This document shows, in pieces, positions 52,636 to 62,392 of a stretch of DNA of 64,000 bases (its first letter is position 1; every line of letters starts with the position of its first letter). The notes below the pieces were generated by a model. That model worked only from the letters and a program-made list of their open reading frames with translations. It did not search any database and was not told where the DNA came from. Position numbers and translations under genes: made by a program. The stretch is taken from positions 1-64,000 of the forward strand of contig NZ_FOZZ01000008.1 of the NCBI RefSeq assembly GCF_900116225.1, read 5' to 3'. This DNA comes from Sphingobacterium wenxiniae (GTDB taxonomy: Bacteria; Bacteroidota; Bacteroidia; Sphingobacteriales; Sphingobacteriaceae).

Positions 52636-54740
52636 TGGGGGCAGGTAAAACATCAATTATAATACCTACGTTTAATTGTGATTCATTTATAGAGGAGACG
52701 TTACGTTCTGTGTCTGCTCAAACCTGTGTAGATTGGGAATGTCTAATTATTGATGATGGATCCTCTGATAGAACGGTTGAGATTACGCAGGAGTGTATAG
52801 CGAGTGATAATAGGTTTAAGCTTTTTAGGAGAGAAAAAATAAGTACGCAAAAGGGTGGGAATGTTTGTCGTAATATTGGGATAAAGAATGCAGTTGGAGA
52901 GTTCTTGATTTTTTTGGATGGGGATGATGTACTAAAGCCTTTCTGTTTGGAGCAGCGTATAAATTATTTTAATGACCACTCTGAGTGTGACTTTTTAGTT
53001 TTCCAAATGTCTCGTTTTAATGAACTTGGTGAAATTTTAAATTCAGAATCGACCAAAAGTAGTGCTAACTATCTGTACGAATATTTAGCATATAATATTC
53101 CGTGGTCTATAACAGCTCCAATAATGAAAAGGGAGTTCGTCATTCAGCATTTAACGGGCTTTGATGAAGACTTTCCCAGACTGCAAGACCCCGAATTCTA
53201 TACAAGAGCACTTTTAGTAGAAGATGTGAAATTTAAGGTTTTTCAGGGTGTCCCGGCAGATTGTATGTACCGTCAACCAATAGGCAAGAAATGGAATATG
53301 CTCATTGGAATTGAGGGGTTCTCTAAGTATATTGTAATGGCCTCATCTTTGGTGAAGGGACGGGTAGATGAAGAGTATTGCCGTCAGCAATTAACTAAAT
53401 TTTATTGCACCTCCTTCGAACAGGTTCTTAGAAATAATAACAAGCCAAATGAATTGAAAGTTTTGAAAGCATTAACAACCTATTCCCGTTTGATGAAAAG
53501 GTTAGGTTTGCTTTCTAATACAGATTATATAAAGAGGATGATAAAATCTTGCTGTATCCTTGGTTTTAAAGTAAGACTTTCGTTTTTTAATAAATTAATA
53601 AAGGTTGCGAACTTCATCTCGATTTGTTCTGCTATTTTTCTTAACTCTTTTAAAAGCAAAGTCTGGTTTTTTTTTCCATTTTATCATACAGGGGGAGGAG
53701 AGAGAGTCCATTTAGAGATTGTCCGGAGCGTGAAAAAAGACAAGGCGCTTGTATTCTTTCTTCAAAATTCGGTAAATGAACACTACTTAAATGAATTTAA
53801 ACAATCCTGTCGCAAATGTTTTAATTTATCCCCTTTTGTAGGAAATCAGTATCTTCAACGAATCCTATTTATAGTTTTTAGTATTTCATCTTTTTTTAAT
53901 AAGGTTACAGTATTCGGTTGTAATAATTTATTTTTTTATCGTCTTTTGCCTTATCTGAGGACCTCCACTCGAAAAATCGATTTGGTGCATGCCTTTAGTA
54001 CCTTGGAAACCACGGTAGAACGATTCAGTTTGCCGTACGTATCTTTGCTACATAACAGAGTAACAATAAATGAAAGGACGAGGGAGGATTTTAGACAGTT
54101 GTATCAAACTGAAAATATACCTACAAAATACACAGATAGAATTGTAAAAATTGAAAATGCAATTTATGTCCCAGACCATTTGGTGAAAACCAATAGAGTA
54201 AATGACAAGAAAAAACTTAATATAATATTTGTAGGTCGAGTTGCACAAGAAAAAAGAGTGCATCTTTTGGTAAAAGCAATTAGACAACTTCCGTTTGAAT
54301 TGGATTTCAGTGTGTTCGGCCCATTATTCGTAAATATTGAAGGCATAAATGACTTTTATAAGGGTAATGTGATTGACGATGAAGAGCTTGATGAAATTTA
54401 TAACGAAGCGGACATACTCTTAATGGCTTCAGAAAGAGAGGGTTTTCCCCTTGTTGTTATGGAAGCAATGGCTCGAGGAGTCGTTTGTATCTTAACTAAT
54501 GTTGGTGGTATAAGTGAGCACGTTCATCCCCATAAAAATGGACTTTTGATCGAAGAAGAGAATGAGGATGAGATCGTTGAAGCTATTGTCCAATATATCT
54601 CTTATTTAGAAGAGAATAGAGAGGTTTTATTTGAACTTGCTCAAAACTCGTTTCTATATGCTGTTGAATATTTTAATACGAAAAATTTTCATCATAAGTA
54701 TCGGGAACTTTTAAAGATTGAGGGTAGAAAAGATGGATGA
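52635..54740 (+). CDS. Bifunctional GT2-GT4 glycosyltransferase
   Basis: A 701-residue protein with two enzyme domains. Residues ~1-260 are GT2: TSIIIPTFNCDSFIEETLRS, DDGSSDRTVE and FLIFLDGDDVLKP. Residues ~335-700 are GT4: WFFFPFYHTGGGERVHLEI (Gly-rich acceptor loop), IIFVGRVAQEKRVHLLVKA and the EX7E motif EGFPLVVMEAMARG. Both active sites look intact, so it may add two successive sugars. The start codon shares one base with the previous stop. Confidence 0.88.
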   Translation: MGAGKTSIIIPTFNCDSFIEETLRSVSAQTCVDWECLIIDDGSSDRTVEITQECIASDNRFKLFRREKISTQKGGNVCRNIGIKNAVGEFLIFLDGDDVLKPFCLEQRINYFNDHSECDFLVFQMSRFNELGEILNSESTKSSANYLYEYLAYNIPWSITAPIMKREFVIQHLTGFDEDFPRLQDPEFYTRALLVEDVKFKVFQGVPADCMYRQPIGKKWNMLIGIEGFSKYIVMASSLVKGRVDEEYCRQQLTKFYCTSFEQVLRNNNKPNELKVLKALTTYSRLMKRLGLLSNTDYIKRMIKSCCILGFKVRLSFFNKLIKVANFISICSAIFLNSFKSKVWFFFPFYHTGGGERVHLEIVRSVKKDKALVFFLQNSVNEHYLNEFKQSCRKCFNLSPFVGNQYLQRILFIVFSISSFFNKVTVFGCNNLFFYRLLPYLRTSTRKIDLVHAFSTLETTVERFSLPYVSLLHNRVTINERTREDFRQLYQTENIPTKYTDRIVKIENAIYVPDHLVKTNRVNDKKKLNIIFVGRVAQEKRVHLLVKAIRQLPFELDFSVFGPLFVNIEGINDFYKGNVIDDEELDEIYNEADILLMASEREGFPLVVMEAMARGVVCILTNVGGISEHVHPHKNGLLIEEENEDEIVEAIVQYISYLEENREVLFELAQNSFLYAVEYFNTKNFHHKYRELLKIEGRKDG

Positions 54741-55512
54741 AAATATTTTGACAATTTTGATCTCAACAATGAATGAGGGGATTAAAAAAGTAGAAAATGT
54801 TGTTGAATACCGACATCCATTGGTTGAATATCTGATTATTCACCAGAACCCCAAAGGGATTGAAGTGCCAGAGACTTTGTTTAGAGAAGATATTAATATC
54901 ATTGAGCGTGATGAAACTGGGCTTTCGAAAAGTCGTAATACCGGACTTGATTCTTGTCGAACGAAATATGCCGTGATTGCTGATGATGATGTTCGGTATT
55001 TTAAGGATAGTTTTGAAACTATTCTCAATAAGATGGAGAATGGGAATTATGATGTATTATTATTCAAGATCAAAACTAACCCAGAGGAACCTGAATATAA
55101 AAACTACCCACGTTCAGATTATACGCTTAATAATGGTTTTAAACATTGGTTTTCGTCTATTGAAATTGTTATAAGGACGGAGGCGATTAATAAATATAAT
55201 TTACGGTTTGACGAAAAGTTTGGATTAGGCACAAAACTGAAAAAAGGGGAAGAAGAGGTCTTTATCAGTGATTGTATGAAGGCAGGATTAAGATGTGGGT
55301 ATATAAATGAATATATCGTATCTCATCCTTATGAGAGTACGGGGAAAAAGAAAGAGTCCATGATCGAGAAAGAAATATTCTTTGGAGCATTAGATAGACG
55401 GACATCGAATTTTAGAATCAGCGCGAGAAGGTGCTTAAGTTATTGTATTAGGCCATATTATGCTATCAGGGACTTTGTTTATTTAATTGGTTATTTAAGT
55501 CATAGACGTTGA
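54733..55512 (+). CDS. GT2-like glycosyltransferase
   Basis: A 259-residue GT-A protein. It has a shortened start (ILTILISTMNEGIKKVENVV), then IIERDETGLSKSRNTGLDS and the acidic motif AVIADDDVRYF, and EEVFISDCMKAG. It is close to a small GT-A subfamily common in Bacteroidota O-antigen loci. The ATG at 54733 overlaps the previous stop by 8 bases; the frame's longer start (54718) is less likely. Confidence 0.8.
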   Translation: MDENILTILISTMNEGIKKVENVVEYRHPLVEYLIIHQNPKGIEVPETLFREDINIIERDETGLSKSRNTGLDSCRTKYAVIADDDVRYFKDSFETILNKMENGNYDVLLFKIKTNPEEPEYKNYPRSDYTLNNGFKHWFSSIEIVIRTEAINKYNLRFDEKFGLGTKLKKGEEEVFISDCMKAGLRCGYINEYIVSHPYESTGKKKESMIEKEIFFGALDRRTSNFRISARRCLSYCIRPYYAIRDFVYLIGYLSHRR

Positions 55513-55641
55513 TAGTGTTCTATAAATCTATATAGCGAAATAATAATTGTGTAATTATAAGTGCTACTGGTTTAATCATTAGTGCTCTTGAAAAAAAATA
55601 TTAAATTAGCAAAAACATCCGATTTAATTATTGAAGTAACA

Positions 55642-56427
55642 ATGAAATATTTTATTTTCCTTCTATTGCTTTTAACACTGACAGCGTGCAGAAAAGAAAA
55701 CCTTAATGATATAGAGAATATGCCCTATGCTAGTATGCCTCCCCCAGGTTATACATTGGTGTGGGCTGATGAGTTTGATTCTCCTCTTCTTGATGCAAAA
55801 AAGTGGAATCATAGAGCGCCTGGTTTTCGGAGGGAAAGTTTTAATGGGAAAGAACCCGTCTATGTAGATACTACTGAAGGAGCATTGGTTATCAATACTT
55901 TTTCTCGAGGGGATACGGTTTATACAGGGATGATAAGTACACAGGGGTTGTTTGAAGCAAAACACGGCTATTTTGAGTGTAGGGCAAAGATCGATACTAT
56001 ATTTGCAGGTTATTGGCCTGCTTTTTGGTTGCAGAGTCGTAATATAGGGAAAACATTAAACCCAGAGGTCGATGGTGTAGAAATGGATATTATGGAGTTT
56101 TATAACGGTAATAGGTTTGTCTTGGAAAATGCCCTACATTGGAATGGTTATGGGGAGAATCAAGCAACTCTCTCCAACGCGGTGTATTCTAATACCCCAT
56201 ATGATGAAGGTAGGTACCATAGGTATGGTATGGAGTGGACAGAGAATGAGTTGCGGTTCTTTGTAGATAATCGATTGATATGGGTGGTAAAAGAACCCAT
56301 ATCAAAGATGGAGCAATATATTATTTTAAGCACAGAGGTAAATAATGCGGCGCTATTCAAAGCGGTCGCCGGATCAGGAATTAAATTTTATGTAGATTAT
56401 GTTAGAGTTTATGCAAAAGATGAATAA
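55642..56427 (+). CDS. GH16 glycoside hydrolase lipoprotein
   Basis: A 261-residue exported lipoprotein: signal MKYFIFLLLLLTLTAC with the lipid-anchored Cys at residue 16, then a GH16 jelly roll. The catalytic motif ExDxxE reads VEMDIMEFY with both Glu intact; GYFECRAKID, YWPAFWLQS and HWNGYG line the cleft. GH16 enzymes cut beta-1,3/1,4-glucans, galactans or related chains, some acting as transglycosylases. It should sit on an outer-membrane or periplasmic face. Position inside a polymer locus suggests trimming or processing of the strain's own polysaccharide (inferred). Confidence 0.9.
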   Translation: MKYFIFLLLLLTLTACRKENLNDIENMPYASMPPPGYTLVWADEFDSPLLDAKKWNHRAPGFRRESFNGKEPVYVDTTEGALVINTFSRGDTVYTGMISTQGLFEAKHGYFECRAKIDTIFAGYWPAFWLQSRNIGKTLNPEVDGVEMDIMEFYNGNRFVLENALHWNGYGENQATLSNAVYSNTPYDEGRYHRYGMEWTENELRFFVDNRLIWVVKEPISKMEQYIILSTEVNNAALFKAVAGSGIKFYVDYVRVYAKDE

Positions 56428-57187
56428 AATGATTTATGCACTCGCATTGGCATTGTTGATTGTGCCAAACATTGTGAGTGCGCAGAAAAATGTTTCCAGA
56501 AAAGAGTATAAATTAGTTTGGAAAGATGATTTCAAGTCTCAAGAGTTGGACACTACGATTTGGCAGTATCGATCATTGGGACCTCGGAGGGCCTCTATCA
56601 ACGCCGTAGAAGCTATTGTTCCCAATAGAAGGAAAGGTCATTTGCATATTCGTACTTTTGCTCAGGATGGCAATATCATAACGGGTATGTTGAGGAGCAA
56701 GGCACATCTTGACCAACAATATGGTTACTTTGAGTGTCGATTCAAGGTGGACGAAGTATTTAGAGGGTATTGGCCAGCTTTTTGGTTGCAAAGTAATACT
56801 TTTGGAAGTACTAAAACTCCTGCAGATGATGGCGTCGAGATTGATGTCATGGAGTTCTATTTGGGGGATCCAAAGCTGTTGGAGAATGCATTGCACTGGA
56901 ATGGCTATGGTGCCGATCACAAATCTGTTAGTCAGAAAACCCCTATTCCGAATATCGCTGATGGAAAATTTCACATCGCAGCGGTAGAATGGACCCCGGA
57001 ATACTATAAATTTTATTTCGATGGTAAGCTGGTATGGACGGCTACCTCACCGATTTCCCATAGACCCCAGTATGTTATATTAAGTACGGAGGTCGATAGT
57101 AAACAGGTGTTTATAAACAAGATGGGCGATTCGTTTTTGGATTTTACCGTAGATTACGTACGTGTTTACCAAAAAAAGAGTAAATAA
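56420..57187 (+). CDS. GH16 glycoside hydrolase, secreted
   Basis: A 255-residue paralogue of the preceding gene. It begins with a plain signal peptide (IYALALALLIVPNIVSAQ) and no lipobox, so it is probably soluble in the periplasm or secreted. The GH16 core is intact: VEIDVMEFYLGD (ExDxxE), GYFECRFKVD, YWPAFWLQS, ALHWNGYG and WTPEYYKFYFDG. It overlaps the lipoprotein gene by 8 bases (ATGAATAA). The pair looks like a tandem duplication with differing cell addresses. Confidence 0.9.
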   Translation: MNKMIYALALALLIVPNIVSAQKNVSRKEYKLVWKDDFKSQELDTTIWQYRSLGPRRASINAVEAIVPNRRKGHLHIRTFAQDGNIITGMLRSKAHLDQQYGYFECRFKVDEVFRGYWPAFWLQSNTFGSTKTPADDGVEIDVMEFYLGDPKLLENALHWNGYGADHKSVSQKTPIPNIADGKFHIAAVEWTPEYYKFYFDGKLVWTATSPISHRPQYVILSTEVDSKQVFINKMGDSFLDFTVDYVRVYQKKSK

Positions 57188-57204
57188 TCCGTGCCGCTAA
57201 AAAT

Positions 57205-58029
57205 ATGAAGTTTTCAGTTCTAATAGCAAGTTATAACAATGGGCGGTACTTGGAGGAGTGCTTAGACAGTATTTTAAATCAGGATTATGCTGATATCGAA
57301 ATCATTGTAGTAGACGACTGCTCCCAAGATCATTCTATGACGTTATTAGAGCAGTTTGCGACCAACTTTCCCAATATAAAGGTACTTCGGAACGAACAGA
57401 ATAGGGGCGCTGGTTATACAAAAAAGAGATGCATAGATGCTTCCTCTGGCGAATTGTGTGGATTTGTTGATCCAGATGATAAATTGGCTCTGCATGCTGT
57501 CTCTCTTATGGTGCAAAAACATCGTGAACTTGAAAATGCCAGCTTGATATATTCAACGAATTACGAATGCGATGAACAAATGAATATTGTTCAAATAAGT
57601 TCCTGGGTCAAAGAACAGCCTGTGGACGTATCTGTTATACAGGAGACCTATGTCGGGCATTTTGCTACATTCAAGAGAGAACTGTACAGTCAGTCAATAC
57701 AGATGGAACCCACATTTAAGCGTGCAGTAGACCACGATCTGTACTGTGCATTGGAGGGGGTAGGTCCTATTGTTTTTGTAGACGAACCCTTGTATTACTA
57801 TAGACAGCATGAGGGTGGAATCTCACTGAAAAAGAATCGTTATAAAGCTGAATTTTGGGATTGGATTGTAAAATACAGGCATGCCTCGCTACGAGGAGTT
57901 AATTTGGAGGAGGATTATGCTAAACTGATGAGTAATCGGATAGATGCCCCGGGGAGGGCGGGGAGACTCCTGTCTAATGTGTATACAGTTTATTTGTGGT
58001 GTAGAAAAAAGGTGGACAAATGGATTTGA
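57205..58029 (+). CDS. GT2 family glycosyltransferase
   Basis: A 274-residue GT2 enzyme: FSVLIASYNNGRYLEECLDS, DDCSQDHSM, NRGAGYTKKRCIDASSGELC and GFVDPDDKLALHAV as the metal-binding region. It follows the second GH16 gene by 17 bases and overlaps the next GT by 10 bases. Confidence 0.9.
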   Translation: MKFSVLIASYNNGRYLEECLDSILNQDYADIEIIVVDDCSQDHSMTLLEQFATNFPNIKVLRNEQNRGAGYTKKRCIDASSGELCGFVDPDDKLALHAVSLMVQKHRELENASLIYSTNYECDEQMNIVQISSWVKEQPVDVSVIQETYVGHFATFKRELYSQSIQMEPTFKRAVDHDLYCALEGVGPIVFVDEPLYYYRQHEGGISLKKNRYKAEFWDWIVKYRHASLRGVNLEEDYAKLMSNRIDAPGRAGRLLSNVYTVYLWCRKKVDKWI

Positions 58030-58955
58030 TATCAGTTATTATTCCAATTTACAATGTAGAGGCGTATCTCAGGGAATGTTTAGATGCTGTAATTAACCAA
58101 AGTTATACCAATCTTGAAATTATATTAATAAACGATGGTTCTACGGATAGTTCTTCTCTTATATGTGAAGAATACGCAAAGGTCGATCATCGTATTGTTA
58201 TCATTAATCAAGAGAATGCAGGACCTTCAGCAGCAAGGAATAGTGGGTTGGAAAAGTCTACGGGGGCATATATTGCCTTTATAGATAGTGATGACGCAGT
58301 ACACTCAGATCTTTTTACGGTTTTATATAACAAGATTGAACACGCTGATATTGCTGTATGTGATTACCTCAGGTTTGAAGATAAAATACCTATAACAGTT
58401 ACGGCTCCTATGAATGTAGATACTGTCGAGATAAAGAAGTGCTCAGGTAGAGAAATGAACTTGAGTCTTTTTGATAACAAGGTTAATTTATTGGCTATTG
58501 TGGTCTGGGCGAAACTATATCGAAGACAGCTTTGGGAAACTGTACGTTATCCAGTTGGAAGGTTGCATGAAGATGAGGCAGTCATCCATAAGATATATGC
58601 TCAAGCTAATAATGTACACATCGTTGCATTGAAACTGTTTTTTTATAGGGACAGAGAAGGGAGTATAACAAACTCCAAAGCACTAAAGAGTGTGCTGGAT
58701 AGCTATGAGGCTTTTAAGGGAAGGGCTGCATTCTTTGCTGAAAAAGGAGATGCTGAACTAATGGGAAAATCGTATAACGCCCAAATGGCAACACTTCTCA
58801 GGCTTGAAATCTCTAATCAGGATCCCTTGTTAGTATCATTGAGCATATCCGATATTTTGAAAGAAGATTTATATTATAGAGTAAAGCTGGGTTTGGTATG
58901 CAAGAAAATATTTCCTGCTTTTTATAATTTCTTAAGAAGGAACTTTGCAAAGTAG
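58020..58955 (+). CDS. GT2 family glycosyltransferase
   Basis: A 311-residue GT2 enzyme: ISVIIPIYNVEAYLRECLDA, NDGSTDSSS, NAGPSAARNSGLEKSTG and AFIDSDDAVH with the DxD-like site, then LHEDEAVIHKIYAQA. The start overlaps the previous gene by 10 bases. This arrangement (EpsJ/WaaV-like) is common for capsule and O-antigen transferases. Confidence 0.9.
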   Translation: MDLISVIIPIYNVEAYLRECLDAVINQSYTNLEIILINDGSTDSSSLICEEYAKVDHRIVIINQENAGPSAARNSGLEKSTGAYIAFIDSDDAVHSDLFTVLYNKIEHADIAVCDYLRFEDKIPITVTAPMNVDTVEIKKCSGREMNLSLFDNKVNLLAIVVWAKLYRRQLWETVRYPVGRLHEDEAVIHKIYAQANNVHIVALKLFFYRDREGSITNSKALKSVLDSYEAFKGRAAFFAEKGDAELMGKSYNAQMATLLRLEISNQDPLLVSLSISDILKEDLYYRVKLGLVCKKIFPAFYNFLRRNFAK

Positions 58956-58962
58956 TGCTGAA

Positions 58963-59979
58963 ATGAACAGAGAGATGAAGATTTCGATTGTAGTTCCCAT
59001 ATATAATGCAGCGAGATACCTTGCCGAATGTGTTGATTCGGTACTTGCACAGTCTTACACAAACTTTGAGCTTATTCTCGTAGATGATGGAAGTTCTGAT
59101 TCGTCTGTTGTGATATGTCGACAATATGTGGACAAAGACGGTAGGATAATCCTATTGGAAAAGGAAAATGGGGGGGTGAGTTCGGCTCGGAATTTGGGGT
59201 TACGGTACGCTTCGGGAGATTGGGTTGCATTTTTGGATGCTGATGATTGGATTGAACCAGATTACCTGAACAGTTTCTTGAGCCATGACAACCTGAAAAC
59301 AGACTTCATCATACAAGGTTATAAGCGTATTAGAGAGGGAGCATTGATCGGTGAGAACGGATATGATATTCCTTGCTTTAATAATTTTCCAGATTTTTTG
59401 CTGTATTCAGAAAGAAACCTATTAATAAACTCTCCTTGGCTAAAATTATTCAGGAATGATATTATTCAACGATTTAATATACTCTTTGATATCGCTTATG
59501 ACCTTGGAGAGGATCATATTTTTACACTAAATTATTTGCAACGTATTCGTTCTTTTTCGGTGTCTACAGCCCGAGGTTATTGCTACCGAATGTCTACGGA
59601 TTTAAGTTCCTTGACAACTAAAGTTGTCGACCTAGATAGTTTTCGGCAATATATTGTCGAAAGCAATCGCCTTAGGGAGGCATTGTTGTATGCTTATAAG
59701 GCCGATAATAGATATATCGTTCAATCTAGACAGGAAAAGAACAAGTATGGTGTCTTACTAGCAAATGCTGTTTTTGATAAGAGGAGACAGCTGTCTGTAG
59801 AGGATGAGCGAAAGGAATTCAATAAGCTGCATGGTATTCTTGAACCTAAGTATGGTGTATGGGCTATCTCCAAAAAACTATATATTTTTTATGGTTTGGT
59901 GTTGTGCGCCTATAGATTAGGGTTATACTCGACTAAATTAACCGTTCATTTATTAAACCTACTTAGAAAATTTCAGTAG
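58963..59979 (+). CDS. GT2 family glycosyltransferase
   Basis: A 338-residue GT2 enzyme: ISIVVPIYNAARYLAECVDS, DDGSSDSSVV, NGGVSSARNLGL, VAFLDADDWIEPDYL and LGEDHIFTLNYLQ. A hydrophobic stretch near the C-terminus (about residues 305-330) may touch the membrane. The frame is open to a TTG at 58945; the ATG at 58963 is used, with another at 58975. The 114 bases after its stop hold no recognisable feature. Confidence 0.9.
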   Translation: MNREMKISIVVPIYNAARYLAECVDSVLAQSYTNFELILVDDGSSDSSVVICRQYVDKDGRIILLEKENGGVSSARNLGLRYASGDWVAFLDADDWIEPDYLNSFLSHDNLKTDFIIQGYKRIREGALIGENGYDIPCFNNFPDFLLYSERNLLINSPWLKLFRNDIIQRFNILFDIAYDLGEDHIFTLNYLQRIRSFSVSTARGYCYRMSTDLSSLTTKVVDLDSFRQYIVESNRLREALLYAYKADNRYIVQSRQEKNKYGVLLANAVFDKRRQLSVEDERKEFNKLHGILEPKYGVWAISKKLYIFYGLVLCAYRLGLYSTKLTVHLLNLLRKFQ

Positions 59980-60093
59980 ATTTGTGAAAGAAACCTAGTT
60001 GTTTTTGGCATACGGCCTGCAATGATTAAGGTATGTCCTTTTAGAAAAAATATTGGAAAGTATCTGTTGTTGGTTTGAAAAATTAACTCAAAG

Positions 60094-61182
60094 ATGAGGA
60101 TATTGTACATAATAAACGATCTTAAGGTAGGAGGTGCCGAAAACTTAGTTGTTAGTTTAGCAAATGCTATACATACAATAAAAGGTGTCGAAGCAGAGAT
60201 TTTGACATTGTCAGATAGAGCAAGTTCTTCAATTAACAAAGAAAGAATAGAGCAGCTGAACATTAAACACACGACACTAACCTCAGGAAGCCTGCTAAAT
60301 CCGATATTGTTGTTAAAGCTCCTGCAGTTTCTTAGAAGTAACAGTTTTGATATTATACACGTCCATCTATTCCCGGCTCTTTATTATCTTGCACTATTAA
60401 AACCTTTTTTGAAGAATAGATTGATTTTTACGGAACATAGTTCTAGCAATAGGCGTATGAGAAAAGCCTTTTTAAGACCTTTGGAGCGGGTAGTGTATGG
60501 TCAATATAATAGTATTATTGCTATAACACCAGCTATTCAAGAAATATTGATAAGATGGATAGGCTATCCGAAGAAGATCCACTTAGTTTATAATGGGGTT
60601 GACGTGAAGGAGATCAGGAAGATTGAGCCTATTGATATGCGGAAGTCATATTCTCTATCGGAGAGTGACACCATACTATTGATGACAGGGCGTTTTGAAT
60701 ATCCTAAGCGGCAGGAGTTAGTATTGGATATATTTAGCAAATTGCCTAAGAACTATATGTTGTTCTTTTTGGGAGATGGCAGTAATAGAGAAACGTGTGA
60801 GAAAAAAGCGGTAAATATGGGGTTGGACGAAAGGATATGGTTTTTAGGAAATCAAAAAGATCCCATCCAGTTTATGAAAGCAGCTGATGTTAATATACTT
60901 CTGACAGATTATGAGGGGTTTTCTACTGTCGCCTTGGAGGCTCTTGCTTGTGGGAAACCGTTAGTTGCTTCCAAAGTGGCCGGTATTGTAGAGTTATTAG
61001 GAGATGAGAGCCAGTTTTTAGTAGATAATTCCAACATAGACGAAATTATAGCCCAAATAGTAGAAAGTACATATTACCCAGAGCTTCAAATGCAACAGGT
61101 TGAAAGATATAGTTTAGATAAGATGATTGTTAATCATTACCATCATTATCAAAAGTTATTAAATCAAAGTAATGAAGTTTAA
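60094..61182 (+). CDS. GT4 family glycosyltransferase
   Basis: A 362-residue GT-B retaining glycosyltransferase: MRILYIINDLKVGGAENLVV with the Gly-rich acceptor loop, FDIIHVHLFPALYYL, FTEHSSSNRR, the donor-site MTGRFEYPKRQELVL, LGDGSNRE and the EX7E motif EGFSTVALEALACGKPLVA. It overlaps the membrane-protein gene by 11 bases. Confidence 0.92.
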   Translation: MRILYIINDLKVGGAENLVVSLANAIHTIKGVEAEILTLSDRASSSINKERIEQLNIKHTTLTSGSLLNPILLLKLLQFLRSNSFDIIHVHLFPALYYLALLKPFLKNRLIFTEHSSSNRRMRKAFLRPLERVVYGQYNSIIAITPAIQEILIRWIGYPKKIHLVYNGVDVKEIRKIEPIDMRKSYSLSESDTILLMTGRFEYPKRQELVLDIFSKLPKNYMLFFLGDGSNRETCEKKAVNMGLDERIWFLGNQKDPIQFMKAADVNILLTDYEGFSTVALEALACGKPLVASKVAGIVELLGDESQFLVDNSNIDEIIAQIVESTYYPELQMQQVERYSLDKMIVNHYHHYQKLLNQSNEV

Positions 61183-62263
61183 AAAGCTGTATGTATTCTT
61201 GTTCATAAGCAAAATATTTTATTTGTTTTTTGGCTTTATTGTATACGGCCGAATTACGACTTTAGGGGACACAGTGGATTATTTGAACTCTTCTTTGTTT
61301 TTTTCTCCATCGATTCTGTATAATTCTACAGACATGATGAATTTTACCGGAGCACTTTTTAAGCGTGTTTTTTTTGTGGATATACTTGCAAGTATTCCAC
61401 TCTGTCTATTATCAATGTATGGTATATATTATGCAATCGATCGATTGAAGTTATTAGAGTATCCTAAGCTCCTCGCTCTCCTATTAGTGATGCCGAACTT
61501 TGGGGTGTGGACAAGTATTCATTCGAAAGAGGCTGTGGCATGTTTTTTTTTAGGTATTATCGCTGTATTGATTGTTAATTTTATTAATGGAAATCTTCGC
61601 ATAAAGCTATTAGACATAGTCGCTTTTTATCTATGTCTCATTTTTAAACCTCAATACTTTCTGTTCGTATTCCAAGCTCTTCTTTATCTTTGGTTGGTCA
61701 AAAAGTTTTATTTAAGAGCATATGGAGCTCTTTTGCTGGGCGTTTTTATGTTGTCTTGTAACGTTGTGGTGATCTATATATTCAGAGATATGATAGATAT
61801 ACTAGCGCAAGGAATGTATGTTCATTTTATATCCAACTCACCCGATGCAGCGCAAAGCACCCGATCGGCAGATCCATGGTTTCAACCTTATGGCTTTTTT
61901 AAGGAAATGCCGTATGGTATGTTTATTGCTTTTTGGGGGCCAACACTACCAGAGATGTTGCGCAAACCAGCACAGTTGATCTCTGGGCTTGAAAGTCTAA
62001 TGATTGTTTTGCTGTTTTTTTTGGTATGGATAAAGGGGGCTGTTAACTTTATTTTGCGTTTGATCTTTATACCTAAAGTCTTTTTTTCGTACTTTGTTGT
62101 GATGTTCGGAATACTTTTTGTCCACTACCCATTCGGATACTTAAATCCAGGTTCCGCGATTCGTTATAGGGAGAATTTTTATCTTTTATTTATTATACTA
62201 TTATTTTACTTGCTCAAAAAGAATAAATATATTAAGATTGATAATTGGTATATAACGGATTAG
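61172..62263 (+). CDS. Multi-helix membrane protein, Wzy/EpsG-like
   Basis: A 363-residue integral membrane protein with about nine to ten predicted helices. A periplasmic-type loop between residues ~210 and 250 holds SNSPDAAQSTRSADPW. Near the C-terminus it has the motif GYLNPGSAIRYRENFYLLF, which recalls Wzy/EpsG-like polymerase or polymer-modifying proteins in Bacteroidota loci. It lacks similarity to a Wzx flippase. In an ABC-exporter locus a Wzy is not expected, so its role (polymerase, ligase or accessory) is open. Confidence 0.7.
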   Translation: MKFKKLYVFLFISKIFYLFFGFIVYGRITTLGDTVDYLNSSLFFSPSILYNSTDMMNFTGALFKRVFFVDILASIPLCLLSMYGIYYAIDRLKLLEYPKLLALLLVMPNFGVWTSIHSKEAVACFFLGIIAVLIVNFINGNLRIKLLDIVAFYLCLIFKPQYFLFVFQALLYLWLVKKFYLRAYGALLLGVFMLSCNVVVIYIFRDMIDILAQGMYVHFISNSPDAAQSTRSADPWFQPYGFFKEMPYGMFIAFWGPTLPEMLRKPAQLISGLESLMIVLLFFLVWIKGAVNFILRLIFIPKVFFSYFVVMFGILFVHYPFGYLNPGSAIRYRENFYLLFIILLFYLLKKNKYIKIDNWYITD

Positions 62264-62392
62264 GTATAAACCAATAATATTAACTGTAATTTCAAGACTC
62301 GCACCTGCAATAAATCAGGAGGAACAAAAGCTTAGTAAAGAATTTTTGATATATTATTTAGATGGGCAGTGTCCTCATATTATTTCTATTCG

